The notes below the pieces were generated by a model that saw only the letters and a program-made list of their open reading frames with translations, had not been told where the DNA came from and did no database searches. A stretch of 64,000 nt of DNA from JAYYZW01 sp965217605 (GTDB taxonomy: Bacteria; Pseudomonadota; Gammaproteobacteria; Ga0077536), in NCBI GenBank assembly GCA_965217605.1, contig CBDCJB010000015.1, positions 78,454 to 142,453 on the forward strand. Reading direction: 5' to 3'. The position numbers and the translations under genes are program-made. Of the stretch, positions 34,478-43,463 are shown piece after piece. Every line of letters starts with the position of its first letter. Within the stretch, counting starts at the first letter, position 1.

Positions 34478-35572
34478 ATGGAACTCGGTGTATTAATGAT
34501 GCCCAACCATCCGCCCGATCGGGATTTTGCCGAAGGCCATTACCACGATCTCGACTATTTGGAATTCCTCGACAAAGCGGGTTTCAACGAGGCGTGGATC
34601 GGCGCGCATTACACCGTTCCGCGCGAACCCAATCCGGCACCGGACCTGATGATCGCGCAGGCGCTGCTCAAAACCGAAAACATTCGCCTATGTCCAGGCG
34701 CTTACATGCTGCCCTACCATCATCCGGCCGAACTGGCACACCGCATCGCCTGGTTGGATCACATCTCACGCGGCCGCTGCATCATCGGCATCGGCGCGAG
34801 CGGTGTAACGACCGATTGGTCGATGTTCAACGTTGATGGCATGGCGGGAGAAAACCGCGAGATGACCGAGGAGTCGCTCGAAATCATGCGACTGTTTTGG
34901 ACATCCGAAGAGCCCTTCGAATACGCAGGTAAATTCTGGACGGTGCGCCGACCTGACGATCAGATCGAAGGCAACTTCACCTATCACATCAAGCCTTATA
35001 CGAAACCTTACCCGGAGATCGGTGTCACGGGCTTGAGTCCCGGCTCTCCAACCTTGACGCTAGCGGGAAGGAACGGCTTCATTCCATTGAGCGTCTGCCT
35101 CGGAAACGCCTATTTGGCGTCGCACTGGGCGTCGGTCGAAGCGGGCGCGCGTGATGCCGGCCGCACGGCCGACCGTAATCGCTGGCGGGTCTGTCGCGAC
35201 ATCTACGTCGCCGATACTGACGCCGAAGCTCGTAAGCGCACGATCAACGGCATGATCGGCGATCACTATCGGGTGTATTTTCTACCGATGTTCAAGGAAT
35301 TCGGCATGCTCGATGCCTGCAAGCACCACCCCGATGTGCCGGATTCGGACGTGACCGTAGAATACCTGGCGGAACATTGCTGGATCATCGGTAGCCCGCA
35401 GACGGTCGAACGTAAGATCGAAGACATGATCGAGGCCTCGGGCGGATTCGGCTGTCTGATGGCGATCTCCTACGACCACCTCGATGACATGACCGGCTGG
35501 CGTGAATCGAAACTCGCCTTGGCGCACGAGATCATGCCGAAGTTTGCGGATCGGGCCGTCGCGACAGTTTAA
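34478..35572 (+). CDS. Luciferase-like (LLM) flavin-dependent monooxygenase
   Basis: The 364-residue protein starts MELGVLMMPNHPPDRDF, with the family loops FNEAWIGAHYT, AYMLPYHHPAELAHR and GRCIIGIGASGVTTDW. The C-terminal YLAEHCWIIGSPQTVERKIE is typical of the limonene-monooxygenase-like branch of LLM proteins. ATG 34478 follows AAGGGAG. It is second in the operon, nine bases before hyuA-like. It presumably oxidises the pathway substrate with reduced flavin from an unlinked reductase. Confidence 0.88.
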   Translation: MELGVLMMPNHPPDRDFAEGHYHDLDYLEFLDKAGFNEAWIGAHYTVPREPNPAPDLMIAQALLKTENIRLCPGAYMLPYHHPAELAHRIAWLDHISRGRCIIGIGASGVTTDWSMFNVDGMAGENREMTEESLEIMRLFWTSEEPFEYAGKFWTVRRPDDQIEGNFTYHIKPYTKPYPEIGVTGLSPGSPTLTLAGRNGFIPLSVCLGNAYLASHWASVEAGARDAGRTADRNRWRVCRDIYVADTDAEARKRTINGMIGDHYRVYFLPMFKEFGMLDACKHHPDVPDSDVTVEYLAEHCWIIGSPQTVERKIEDMIEASGGFGCLMAISYDHLDDMTGWRESKLALAHEIMPKFADRAVATV

Positions 35573-35581
35573 ATAACACCT

Positions 35582-37627
35582 ATGAGTTTACGCATCGCGA
35601 TCGACACCGGCGGTACGTTCACGGACGTCGTTGCCATCGATGAGGCTTCGGGCGCGCATTACGCGATCAAGACGCCGTCGACGCCGCAAGATCCGAGCGT
35701 CGGCCTCGTAACTGGCATGCGCAAAGTAGCGGATGTGGCCAAGACCGATCCGACGGATGTCAGTCAGTTACTGCACGGCTCGACGACCGCGACTAATGCG
35801 GTACTGGAACACAAGTTCGACGGACTCGGCCTGATCGTTACCGCGGGCTTTCGGCACATCATCGAGATCGCTCGTCAGTCGGTGCCTGACGGCTACGGCA
35901 ATTCGTTTTTCTGGGTTAAACCGCCGCGCCTCGTGCCGCTACACCTGGTGCGCGAAGTCGGCGGCCGCATGACCCACGAAGGTGAGGAGATCGAGCCGCT
36001 CGACGAAGACGGCGTACTGTCCGCAGTGTCGGCACTCCGTGACAAAGGCGCGAAGTGTATCGGCGTATGCTTGTTGCATTCTTATGCGAACGCTGCCCAC
36101 GAACGCCGCGTTGGAGAGATTGCCGACGAGCATTTTCCGGACCTGTTCGTGTCCTTATCGTCTGTCGTGTTACCCGAATATCGCGAATACGAACGCGCGA
36201 TGACGACCTTGATCGACGTCATGGTCAAACCCCATTGCCAGACTTACTTGAAACGGGCTGCGACCAAGGTGCGCACCGAAGCGCGCGACATGCCGGTATT
36301 GATCATGCAGTCGAACGGCGGCGTGGTGAGCGCCCGCACGGCTGCGGAACGGCCGGTGACGATGCTGTTGTCGGGGCCCGCCGCGGGCGTGTTGGGCGCC
36401 GCGCACATGGCGCGCCTCGCCGGCTACGAGGACATTCTCACACTCGACGTCGGTGGTACCTCGACCGATGTCTCCCTGATTGAAAAACTCACACCGAATA
36501 TCACCAGCTACTCGATGGTCGAGAACTATCCGGTCAAGACGCCCATGCTTGATATCGCGACAGTGGGTACGGGTGGCGGATCGATCGCGTGGTTGGATGA
36601 CTACGGCGGCCTCAAGGTCGGACCGCAAAGTGCGGGCGCCGATCCCGGACCGATCTGCTATGGGCGCGGCGGCCGCGAGCCTGCGGTCACCGACGCCGCA
36701 GTGGTCCTGGGGCGTCTTCCACCCGCCTTGTTGGGCGGCGAAATCGCCCTCGATGTCGAAGCCGCGCGGACGGCGTTTAGCGATTTCGCCAAACGGTTGG
36801 ACATGTCGACCGAAGAAGCCGCTGCCGGTGTCTTTGAGATCGCGGCGGCCAATCAGGTCAACGGCATCCGGCAGGTCACGGTCATGAAAGGCCGCGAACC
36901 CGGCGATTACGCCTTGATCGCCTTCGGTGGCGCGGGCGGGATGTTCGCCGCCGACGTCGCCGACTTTCTCGATATCGCGACCGTCATCTCGCCCCCGAAT
37001 CCGGGCAACCTATCGGCCTTCGGTCTGCATGTATCCGACATCAAGCGCGACTACATCCGCACCATCGTGCGCCAGGAATCAGCGGCCAAAGGCGCCGAGA
37101 TCGAAGCCGCCTGGCAGGAACTGGAAGCACGTGGATTAGAAGAGATCATGGCTGAAGGCGTCGCCCAGGAAGACATCGCGATTAAACGATCGAGCGACAT
37201 GCGCTGCGTCGGTGAGGGCCACGAGATTGCCGTCGACGTACCCGCCGGCGTGTCCGGCACCGCGGCCGTAGATCATTTATGGCGGCAATTCCATCGCACC
37301 CACGAACGCAATTTCGGCTTCCAATACGAAGGCGAACAGGACGTCGAGGTGGTCAACCTGCGCATCGAGGCCGTCGGTAACGTCCATCGTCCGCAAATTA
37401 AACCTATCCCCGCAGGCGCTACACCTGCACCTGCCGGCCAGCGTCCGGTCTATTGGCGCGGTAGTGGATGGGCCGATTGCCCGATCTTCAATCGCGTAGC
37501 ACTGCCCGCCCAAAGCGCACTCACGGGCCCGGCAATTGTGGAAGAATACGGATCTACGGTCGTCGTGCCGCAGTCCTGGTCGCTGCGTGCGGATGATTAC
37601 GGCAACCTGATCATGGAGAAACGATGA
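35582..37627 (+). CDS. Hydantoinase/oxoprolinase-family subunit A (HyuA-like ATPase)
   Basis: The 681-residue protein has the ASKHA-type nucleotide-binding fold: IAIDTGGTFTDVVAID at the N terminus, LLHGSTTATNAVLE and a central ILTLDVGGTSTDVSLIE. A conserved AFGGAGGMFAADVADFL lies near residue 445. With subunit B such proteins hydrolyse (or, in acetone carboxylase relatives, carboxylate) substrates at the cost of ATP: 5-oxoproline, hydantoins, caprolactam. Its length fits the stand-alone A subunit. The stop overlaps the start of the B gene (ATGATGA, 4 bp). Confidence 0.92.
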   Translation: MSLRIAIDTGGTFTDVVAIDEASGAHYAIKTPSTPQDPSVGLVTGMRKVADVAKTDPTDVSQLLHGSTTATNAVLEHKFDGLGLIVTAGFRHIIEIARQSVPDGYGNSFFWVKPPRLVPLHLVREVGGRMTHEGEEIEPLDEDGVLSAVSALRDKGAKCIGVCLLHSYANAAHERRVGEIADEHFPDLFVSLSSVVLPEYREYERAMTTLIDVMVKPHCQTYLKRAATKVRTEARDMPVLIMQSNGGVVSARTAAERPVTMLLSGPAAGVLGAAHMARLAGYEDILTLDVGGTSTDVSLIEKLTPNITSYSMVENYPVKTPMLDIATVGTGGGSIAWLDDYGGLKVGPQSAGADPGPICYGRGGREPAVTDAAVVLGRLPPALLGGEIALDVEAARTAFSDFAKRLDMSTEEAAAGVFEIAAANQVNGIRQVTVMKGREPGDYALIAFGGAGGMFAADVADFLDIATVISPPNPGNLSAFGLHVSDIKRDYIRTIVRQESAAKGAEIEAAWQELEARGLEEIMAEGVAQEDIAIKRSSDMRCVGEGHEIAVDVPAGVSGTAAVDHLWRQFHRTHERNFGFQYEGEQDVEVVNLRIEAVGNVHRPQIKPIPAGATPAPAGQRPVYWRGSGWADCPIFNRVALPAQSALTGPAIVEEYGSTVVVPQSWSLRADDYGNLIMEKR

Positions 37628-39543
37628 TGAGTGGTGATTCGCCCAGAGAACTCGGGCCCGTCGAACTCGAAGTCATCTTAGGTGCGGTGCGCTCCGCCGA
37701 ACTCGAGATCGAGGCCGCAGTCGAGCGCACGTCACGCTCACCCATGATTCGGGATCAGCACGATTACCGCGTAGCGCTGTTCGATGCGCGCGGACGCAAG
37801 CTCACTGGGCGCTCCTATTCCGCATTGGTCGAACCGGTGTTCGAATATTTCGATGCGGACGACGTTCATCCAGGCGACGTCTTCTTCTGGAACGACCCCT
37901 ATAACAGTTGTGGCGGCATCGGTCACGTACCTGATCTGTGCACGACTATCCCAATCTTCCACAGCGAGCGTTTGATCGGTTTCAGCCAGGTATTCGGTCA
38001 CCATGACGACGTCGGCGGATCCGTACCGGGCAGCTTGCCGGTGCATGCGACGGACATGTGGCAGGAAGGGCTCGTGATCCCCCCGATCAAACTCTACGAA
38101 CGCGGCAAGCTCAACGTGGCGGCCTACCGCATCGTCGAACGCAATTCGCGTCTGCCCGAACACTTGAAGGGCGACGTCGACGCGGAGATCGGCGCCGCGC
38201 GTCTGGGCGAGCGCCGCCTCATCGCGATGGCCGAGCGCTATGGACCCGATGCGCTGGAGGCCGCCTTCGACCGCATCATCGATAATTGTGCCGAAACGCT
38301 GCGCCGCGAATTACTGCCGAAGATCGCCGACGGCACCTATCACTGGCAGGACTACATCGAGAACGACGGCGTCGATGCGCCGCGCCTGCACGCGCTCCGG
38401 ATCACCATGACCAAAACGGCGGACAAGATCGTGCTCGATTTCACGGGTACTGATCCTGAAGCCAAGGGTCCGATCAACTGGCCGATCGACTATAGCAACG
38501 GTAACTTCGTGCGCAAATGGATGGCGCCCGTGTTGCGTTCATTGGCCGACACGCCCGAACGCGCGGCTGAAATCGACATGAACGAAGGCGTACTCGACGT
38601 CATCGAGGTGAAGTTCCCCGGCAAAGGCACGCTGGTCACCCCGACCTTTGGCAAACCTTCGGGCATGCGCTTTTTCATCCTACTGCGTTCGCTCGGGGTG
38701 TTCGCCGCGTTACTCTCCAAGGCGACGCGCGGACGCATGCCGGCTGATCACGAAACGATTCGCATCTGGGGTCTACACGGCGGTACGACCGGCAAGGATT
38801 TCTTTCTCTTCAGGGAAGTGCTGGGCGGCGGCGGTCCCGGACGTCCTTGGGCTGACGGGAGCGATGTCGTTCACGTCGTGCCCAATTCGCGCAATCTACC
38901 CGCGGAATTTTCGGAAGCGCGCTACCCGGTGCGCATAGAAAAACTCGGCCTTGCAATAGATTCCTGCGGCGCGGGGTTGCGGCGCGGGGGTTGCGGATAC
39001 GACAAACAAGTGCGTGTGTTGACCGATACGCAACTCCTCTCCAACGCCGATCGGGCGCTGTTGCACACTTACGGTGTCAACGGCGGCCGGCATGGCGGCA
39101 CCTACGGCATCGGCGTCGTGAATCCAGCGGGTGAACAAACACCGATCGCCGGCATGGCGGACAACATTGCGGTCGAGGCCGGCTCGGTCGTGCACATCGT
39201 TTCGACGGGCGGCGGTGGGTGGGGCGATCCCTTGCGGCGCGAGGCCGATCGCGTTCGCTATGACGTCGAGTGTGGCGTTGTCTCGCCGGCGGCGGCGCGC
39301 GAAGAATATGGCGTGGTGCTCGACTTCGACGGCGACACGCCGACGCTGGATGAAACCGCAACGCAGTCTTTGCGTGCGAAACTGATCGCGCAACGCGGCG
39401 CAGTCACGGCGTTCGATCGCGGCCCATATTTTGACGAGATCAAACGTACGCAAGGGATCAGCTGGCCGGAAGGGTGGGACGATCCGGATGTGCCGTGGCC
39501 GGTACACGAGGAGGATCTGCCGACGGCGGAAGCGGCTTCGTGA
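37624..39543 (+). CDS. Hydantoinase/oxoprolinase-family subunit B (HyuB-like)
   Basis: The 639-residue partner of the preceding gene has the family motifs IRDQHDYRVALFDARG, FFWNDPYNSCGGIGHVPD, GFSQVFGHHDDVGGSVPGS (metal-binding His) and GSVVHIVSTGGGGWGDPL near the C terminus. It overlaps hyuA-like by 4 bp and the CoxM gene by GTGA, so expression should be stoichiometric. It binds the cyclic amide or ketone substrate; the identity of the substrate is not evident. Confidence 0.92.
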   Translation: MMSGDSPRELGPVELEVILGAVRSAELEIEAAVERTSRSPMIRDQHDYRVALFDARGRKLTGRSYSALVEPVFEYFDADDVHPGDVFFWNDPYNSCGGIGHVPDLCTTIPIFHSERLIGFSQVFGHHDDVGGSVPGSLPVHATDMWQEGLVIPPIKLYERGKLNVAAYRIVERNSRLPEHLKGDVDAEIGAARLGERRLIAMAERYGPDALEAAFDRIIDNCAETLRRELLPKIADGTYHWQDYIENDGVDAPRLHALRITMTKTADKIVLDFTGTDPEAKGPINWPIDYSNGNFVRKWMAPVLRSLADTPERAAEIDMNEGVLDVIEVKFPGKGTLVTPTFGKPSGMRFFILLRSLGVFAALLSKATRGRMPADHETIRIWGLHGGTTGKDFFLFREVLGGGGPGRPWADGSDVVHVVPNSRNLPAEFSEARYPVRIEKLGLAIDSCGAGLRRGGCGYDKQVRVLTDTQLLSNADRALLHTYGVNGGRHGGTYGIGVVNPAGEQTPIAGMADNIAVEAGSVVHIVSTGGGGWGDPLRREADRVRYDVECGVVSPAAAREEYGVVLDFDGDTPTLDETATQSLRAKLIAQRGAVTAFDRGPYFDEIKRTQGISWPEGWDDPDVPWPVHEEDLPTAEAAS

Positions 39544-40406
39544 AGCCACCTCAATTCGAATACCTGGCGCCGGATTCACTCGACGCAGCGCTCGCTGCGC
39601 GCGCCCAATACGAATCGACCGCGATACTCGCCGGCGGGCAGAGCCTGGTGCCGACGCTCAATTTCCGGCTCGGTGCACCCGATGCGATCATCGATATCGG
39701 CCGTATCGGAGGACTGAGCGATCTCGACGTCGTCAATGGGCGGATCAAAGTCGGCGCAATGGTGCGCCAGCGTACCGTCGAACTCGACGATCGCATTCAT
39801 GAAGCCAATCCCTTGCTGCGCGAGGCCTTGGAACACGTAGCCCACATTCCCATTCGCAATCGAGGTACGGTAGTCGGCAGCCTGGCACACGCCGACGCTG
39901 CGGCGGAACTGCCGTCGGTGTTGCTGGCGACCGGAGGTGAAGTAGACGTCGCGGGCAAACGGGGAACACGCACCATCGCGGCCGACGATCTGTTTCGCTT
40001 CCACCTGACCACCACGCTCGAAGCAGACGAAATCATCACCGCCGCCTATTTCCCCATACTCACACCCGGTTCAGGTTGGGCCTTCGACGAGATCACACGC
40101 CGGCGCGGTGATTATGCCGTCGCTGCGGTAGGCGCGATCGTGAGCTTAGCGCCGGACGGCACATGCTCGGGTGCACGGCTGGCGGCCTGCGGCATCGGCT
40201 CGCGTGCGGTGCGGCTCAGCAGCGCAGAAGACCTGCTGATCGGAAGCCGCTTAGACCCTGACGCACTCGCGAGTGCCGGCGAAGCGGCAACGGATTACGT
40301 CGAGGCCGCCGATGATACGCAGGCGAGCGGCGCCTATCGTGCCGATGTACTCGCCGTACTGGTAACTCGAACCGTCGCGCGTGCCAGCGCGCGGGCGCGT
40401 ACATGA
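39540..40406 (+). CDS. FAD-binding (CoxM-like) subunit of a molybdenum hydroxylase
   Basis: The 288-residue protein starts at GTG 39540, overlapping the hyuB-like stop as GTGA; the frame is open a little further upstream, but the homology begins at KPPQFEYLAPDSLDAAL. It has the FAD-binding AILAGGQSLVPTLNFRL and IPIRNRGTVVGSLAHADAAAELP motifs of the CO dehydrogenase medium-subunit family and a C-terminal CO_deh_flav_C domain. It moves electrons from the 2Fe-2S subunit to an acceptor. It is part of the CoxM-S-L set. Confidence 0.92.
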   Translation: MKPPQFEYLAPDSLDAALAARAQYESTAILAGGQSLVPTLNFRLGAPDAIIDIGRIGGLSDLDVVNGRIKVGAMVRQRTVELDDRIHEANPLLREALEHVAHIPIRNRGTVVGSLAHADAAAELPSVLLATGGEVDVAGKRGTRTIAADDLFRFHLTTTLEADEIITAAYFPILTPGSGWAFDEITRRRGDYAVAAVGAIVSLAPDGTCSGARLAACGIGSRAVRLSSAEDLLIGSRLDPDALASAGEAATDYVEAADDTQASGAYRADVLAVLVTRTVARASARART

Positions 40407-40933
40407 CCGGCCGCAGTCCCATCGCGGCGGCGCCCGTGTCTACGGATACGGACCGCGAGATCAACCTGACGGTCAACGGCGAGACGGTAAGCCGCACGGT
40501 CAGCACACGCATGCTGCTCAGCGACTTCTTGCGTCACGAATTGGGCCTCACGGGTACCCACGTCGGTTGCGAGCACGGCGTGTGCGGGTGTTGTACGGTG
40601 ATCATCGACGGTTGGTCAGGTCGCTCCTGTCTGACGCTAGCCATGCAGGCGGACGGCGCCGACATTCGTACCGTGGAAAGTCTTGCCGACGCGGACGGTA
40701 CGCTGCACCCGTTGCAACAAGCATTTCACGAACACCATGCACTGCAGTGCGGGTTTTGCACGCCCGGATTCCTCATGGCCATAGCGAACTATTTAGAGCG
40801 CACCGACGATCCCGATCTGTCCGAAGCAAACATCCGAAAAGTCCTCTCAGGCAATCTCTGTCGCTGTACCGGCTATCAAAATATCGTGGCGGCCGTGAAG
40901 CGCGCGGCCCAGCTCATGGGTATACAAGGTTAG
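40403..40933 (+). CDS. 2Fe-2S (CoxS-like) subunit of a molybdenum hydroxylase
   Basis: The 176-residue protein has the plant-ferredoxin-type cluster GCEHGVCGCCTV with a distal Cys (GRSC) and the second cluster domain CGFCTPGF with CRCTGYQN. It has an N-terminal extension of about 18 residues without twin arginines, so the enzyme is cytoplasmic. The ATG overlaps the CoxM stop by 4 bp, and CoxL follows 4 bp later. Confidence 0.93.
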   Translation: MTGRSPIAAAPVSTDTDREINLTVNGETVSRTVSTRMLLSDFLRHELGLTGTHVGCEHGVCGCCTVIIDGWSGRSCLTLAMQADGADIRTVESLADADGTLHPLQQAFHEHHALQCGFCTPGFLMAIANYLERTDDPDLSEANIRKVLSGNLCRCTGYQNIVAAVKRAAQLMGIQG

Positions 40934-40937
40934 GCGC

Positions 40938-43343
40938 GTGTCGACACAATCGTTCGGCGAACCGGTCCAACGCACAAACGATCCGCGCCTGCTCAAGGGC
41001 GAAGGCGCCTACGTGGATGACATTCCTCTGCCGGGTGCGCTCCACGCCGCGTTTCTTCGCAGCCCTTATGCGCGGGCGCAGATCACGTCCATCGATGTCG
41101 CGCAAGCGCGCGCCCATCCCGGCGCCGCTGCGGTCTACACCTGCGACGACATCGGTTCTCTCGACACCGAGTTGCCACTGCTGGTACCGCACCCGTCGCT
41201 GACCGGTGCGCGCACGCAACGTCCGCTCGCCCGCGGCGACGTATTTCACGTTGGCCAGGCTATCGTCATGGTCGTGGCCGTAGATCGCTACGCTGCAGAG
41301 GACGCGTTTCGCTTGATCGACGTCGATTACGAAGCGCTGCCAGTCACGGTAGATCTGGAGGCTGCAGCCGGCGCCGACAGCCACCTGGTGCATCCCGATG
41401 TGGCGGGAAATGTTGCGGCGGATTTCGAGCAGAGCACGGGCGATCCCGATAGTGCGTTCGCACGCGCGGAACACATCACCAAGATCCGCGTGCGCGTCGA
41501 GCGCAGCACGGCGGCGCCGATGGAATGCCGCACGGTCGCGGCGCGCCACGATGCGGTCACCGGTGAATTGACCGTCTGGGACGGCACACAAGCACCGATT
41601 TCGATCCGCGGTGGCCTATCTGCTCTGTTCGGGCTCGATGAAGACAAAGTCCGCGTCATCGCGCCGGATGTCGGCGGCGGGTTTGGTCAGAAAGTAATGT
41701 TGTTTTATCCGGATGAGGTCCTCGTACCCTTCGCCGCGATGCAACTCGGACGCCCCGTCAAGTACATCGAGGATCGCAACGAAAACTTTCTGAGTTCGAA
41801 TCAGGAACGCGCCCAGGTCCACGAACTCGAACTCGCCGCGACCAAGGCCGGTGAGGTGCTGGGCCTGCGCGATTCATTCCTGCACGACACGGGTGCATTC
41901 ATACCGTATGGGATCGCGGTCGCCCAGGTCGCGGCGACGTCCATCGCCGGCCCCTACCGGATCCCCAACATCTGGATCAAGTTCAAGGCGATCTATACCC
42001 CCACCGTACCTGTGTCACCGTACCGCGGTTGCGGGCGACCGCATGCGTGCTTTGCCATCGAACGGGGCATGGACAAACTCGCCGATGAGCTGGGCCTGGA
42101 TCGCATTGCCGTGCGCCGCATGAATATGATCGCGCCTGAAGAATTTCCCTATGAACGCGACGGTTTGCTCTTCGCCGACGGCTTACCCGTGCGTTACGAC
42201 AGCGGCCAATACGCGAAGGCGCTCGACATGATGATCGAAGCGATCGATCTGGACGCGTTTCGAATCGAGCAGGAAGCGGCGCGCGCTGACGGCCGCTACT
42301 TGGGTTTCGGCCTTGCCTGCTATGTAGAAGGCACCGGTATCGGCCCCTATGAAGGCGGCCACATTCGTATCCATCCGAATACCGGTAAGGTCTATGTCAA
42401 TACCGGTCTCGCTGGACAGGGCCAGGGGCACGAAACGGTGTTAGCGCAGATCGTGGCGGACCAGCTCGGCGTACCGGTTACGGATGTGATCGTCGTGGAA
42501 GGCGATACCCAGGCCTTCGATTGGGGTGTTGCGACGTTTGCCAGCCGTGCCGCCGTCGTGAGCGGTAACGCCGTCCACAAGACGGCGGTCAAAGTGCGCG
42601 AGCAGGTGCTCGACAAGGCCGCAGCTATGCTCGAAGTCGCGCCGTTCGATCTGGAATTGACGGACGGTAAGGCGCGACTCAAAGGCATGCCGGACCGATC
42701 GGTCTCGCTCGCCGAGGTTGCGACGCTCGCCAATCCGCTACGCTACGGCTTCAGCGAAGCCAGCAAATCGGCGACGCAGTTCGCATCCGCCGCCAAACAC
42801 GATGGACCACCGCTGGCAGAGGGCACCCATCCGGGCATCGAGGCGACCGATTATTACAGCCCACCCTGCGCGACCTGGGCGTTCGGATTGCACGCCACGA
42901 TCGTCGAAGTGGATCCAAAGCTCTGTACAGTACGCTTCGGGCGTTACATGTGCCTGCACGACTGCGGCAAGATGATCAATCCGGCCATCGTCGAAGGACA
43001 GGTTCGCGGCGGCGTGGCGCAAGGGATCGGCGGTGCGCTTTATGAACGCGTTGAATTCGACGAAGACGGCAATCCGCGCAATGCCAATTTCATGGATTTC
43101 CTGATGCCTTACGCGACCGAAGTACCGAAAGTGGAGATCATCCATTTCGAAACGCCGTCACCGCTCAATCCCTTGGGCGTGAAGGGCGTCGGTGAAGCCG
43201 GGGTCATCGCCGTGGGCCCAGCGGTCGCCGGCGCAGTTGAAGATGCGTTGCAACCCTTCGGAATCGAACGGCTGCTCGAGGTGCCGCTGACGCCGAGCGC
43301 GATCCATGCCGCATTGGCGCGCGCGCCGGGGCGCAACACCTGA
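40938..43343 (+). CDS. Molybdopterin-binding (CoxL-like, form II) subunit of a molybdenum hydroxylase
   Basis: The 801-residue subunit starts at GTG 40938. Motifs include DVGGGFGQKVMLFYPDE, the active-site loop PYRGCGRPHACF, the molybdopterin contact GQGQGHETVLAQ and the catalytic Glu segment KGVGEAGVIAVGP. The absence of the AYxCSFR loop argues against CO oxidation and for a hydroxylase of aldehydes or heteroaromatic rings. It is the last gene of the seven-gene operon. Its final 50 codons recur in decayed form at 47312-47464. Confidence 0.92.
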   Translation: MSTQSFGEPVQRTNDPRLLKGEGAYVDDIPLPGALHAAFLRSPYARAQITSIDVAQARAHPGAAAVYTCDDIGSLDTELPLLVPHPSLTGARTQRPLARGDVFHVGQAIVMVVAVDRYAAEDAFRLIDVDYEALPVTVDLEAAAGADSHLVHPDVAGNVAADFEQSTGDPDSAFARAEHITKIRVRVERSTAAPMECRTVAARHDAVTGELTVWDGTQAPISIRGGLSALFGLDEDKVRVIAPDVGGGFGQKVMLFYPDEVLVPFAAMQLGRPVKYIEDRNENFLSSNQERAQVHELELAATKAGEVLGLRDSFLHDTGAFIPYGIAVAQVAATSIAGPYRIPNIWIKFKAIYTPTVPVSPYRGCGRPHACFAIERGMDKLADELGLDRIAVRRMNMIAPEEFPYERDGLLFADGLPVRYDSGQYAKALDMMIEAIDLDAFRIEQEAARADGRYLGFGLACYVEGTGIGPYEGGHIRIHPNTGKVYVNTGLAGQGQGHETVLAQIVADQLGVPVTDVIVVEGDTQAFDWGVATFASRAAVVSGNAVHKTAVKVREQVLDKAAAMLEVAPFDLELTDGKARLKGMPDRSVSLAEVATLANPLRYGFSEASKSATQFASAAKHDGPPLAEGTHPGIEATDYYSPPCATWAFGLHATIVEVDPKLCTVRFGRYMCLHDCGKMINPAIVEGQVRGGVAQGIGGALYERVEFDEDGNPRNANFMDFLMPYATEVPKVEIIHFETPSPLNPLGVKGVGEAGVIAVGPAVAGAVEDALQPFGIERLLEVPLTPSAIHAALARAPGRNT

Positions 43344-43463
43344 ATCCGCTGCGTCACCCTATGGAGCGCTTTTTCAGTTGAGTTCAGCGACCGCAATGAG
43401 CGTTTCCGCGGAAATGTCTTGAACCTCTGCTAACGGCCAGGTGATTGCAAAGATGCTGCCGAA

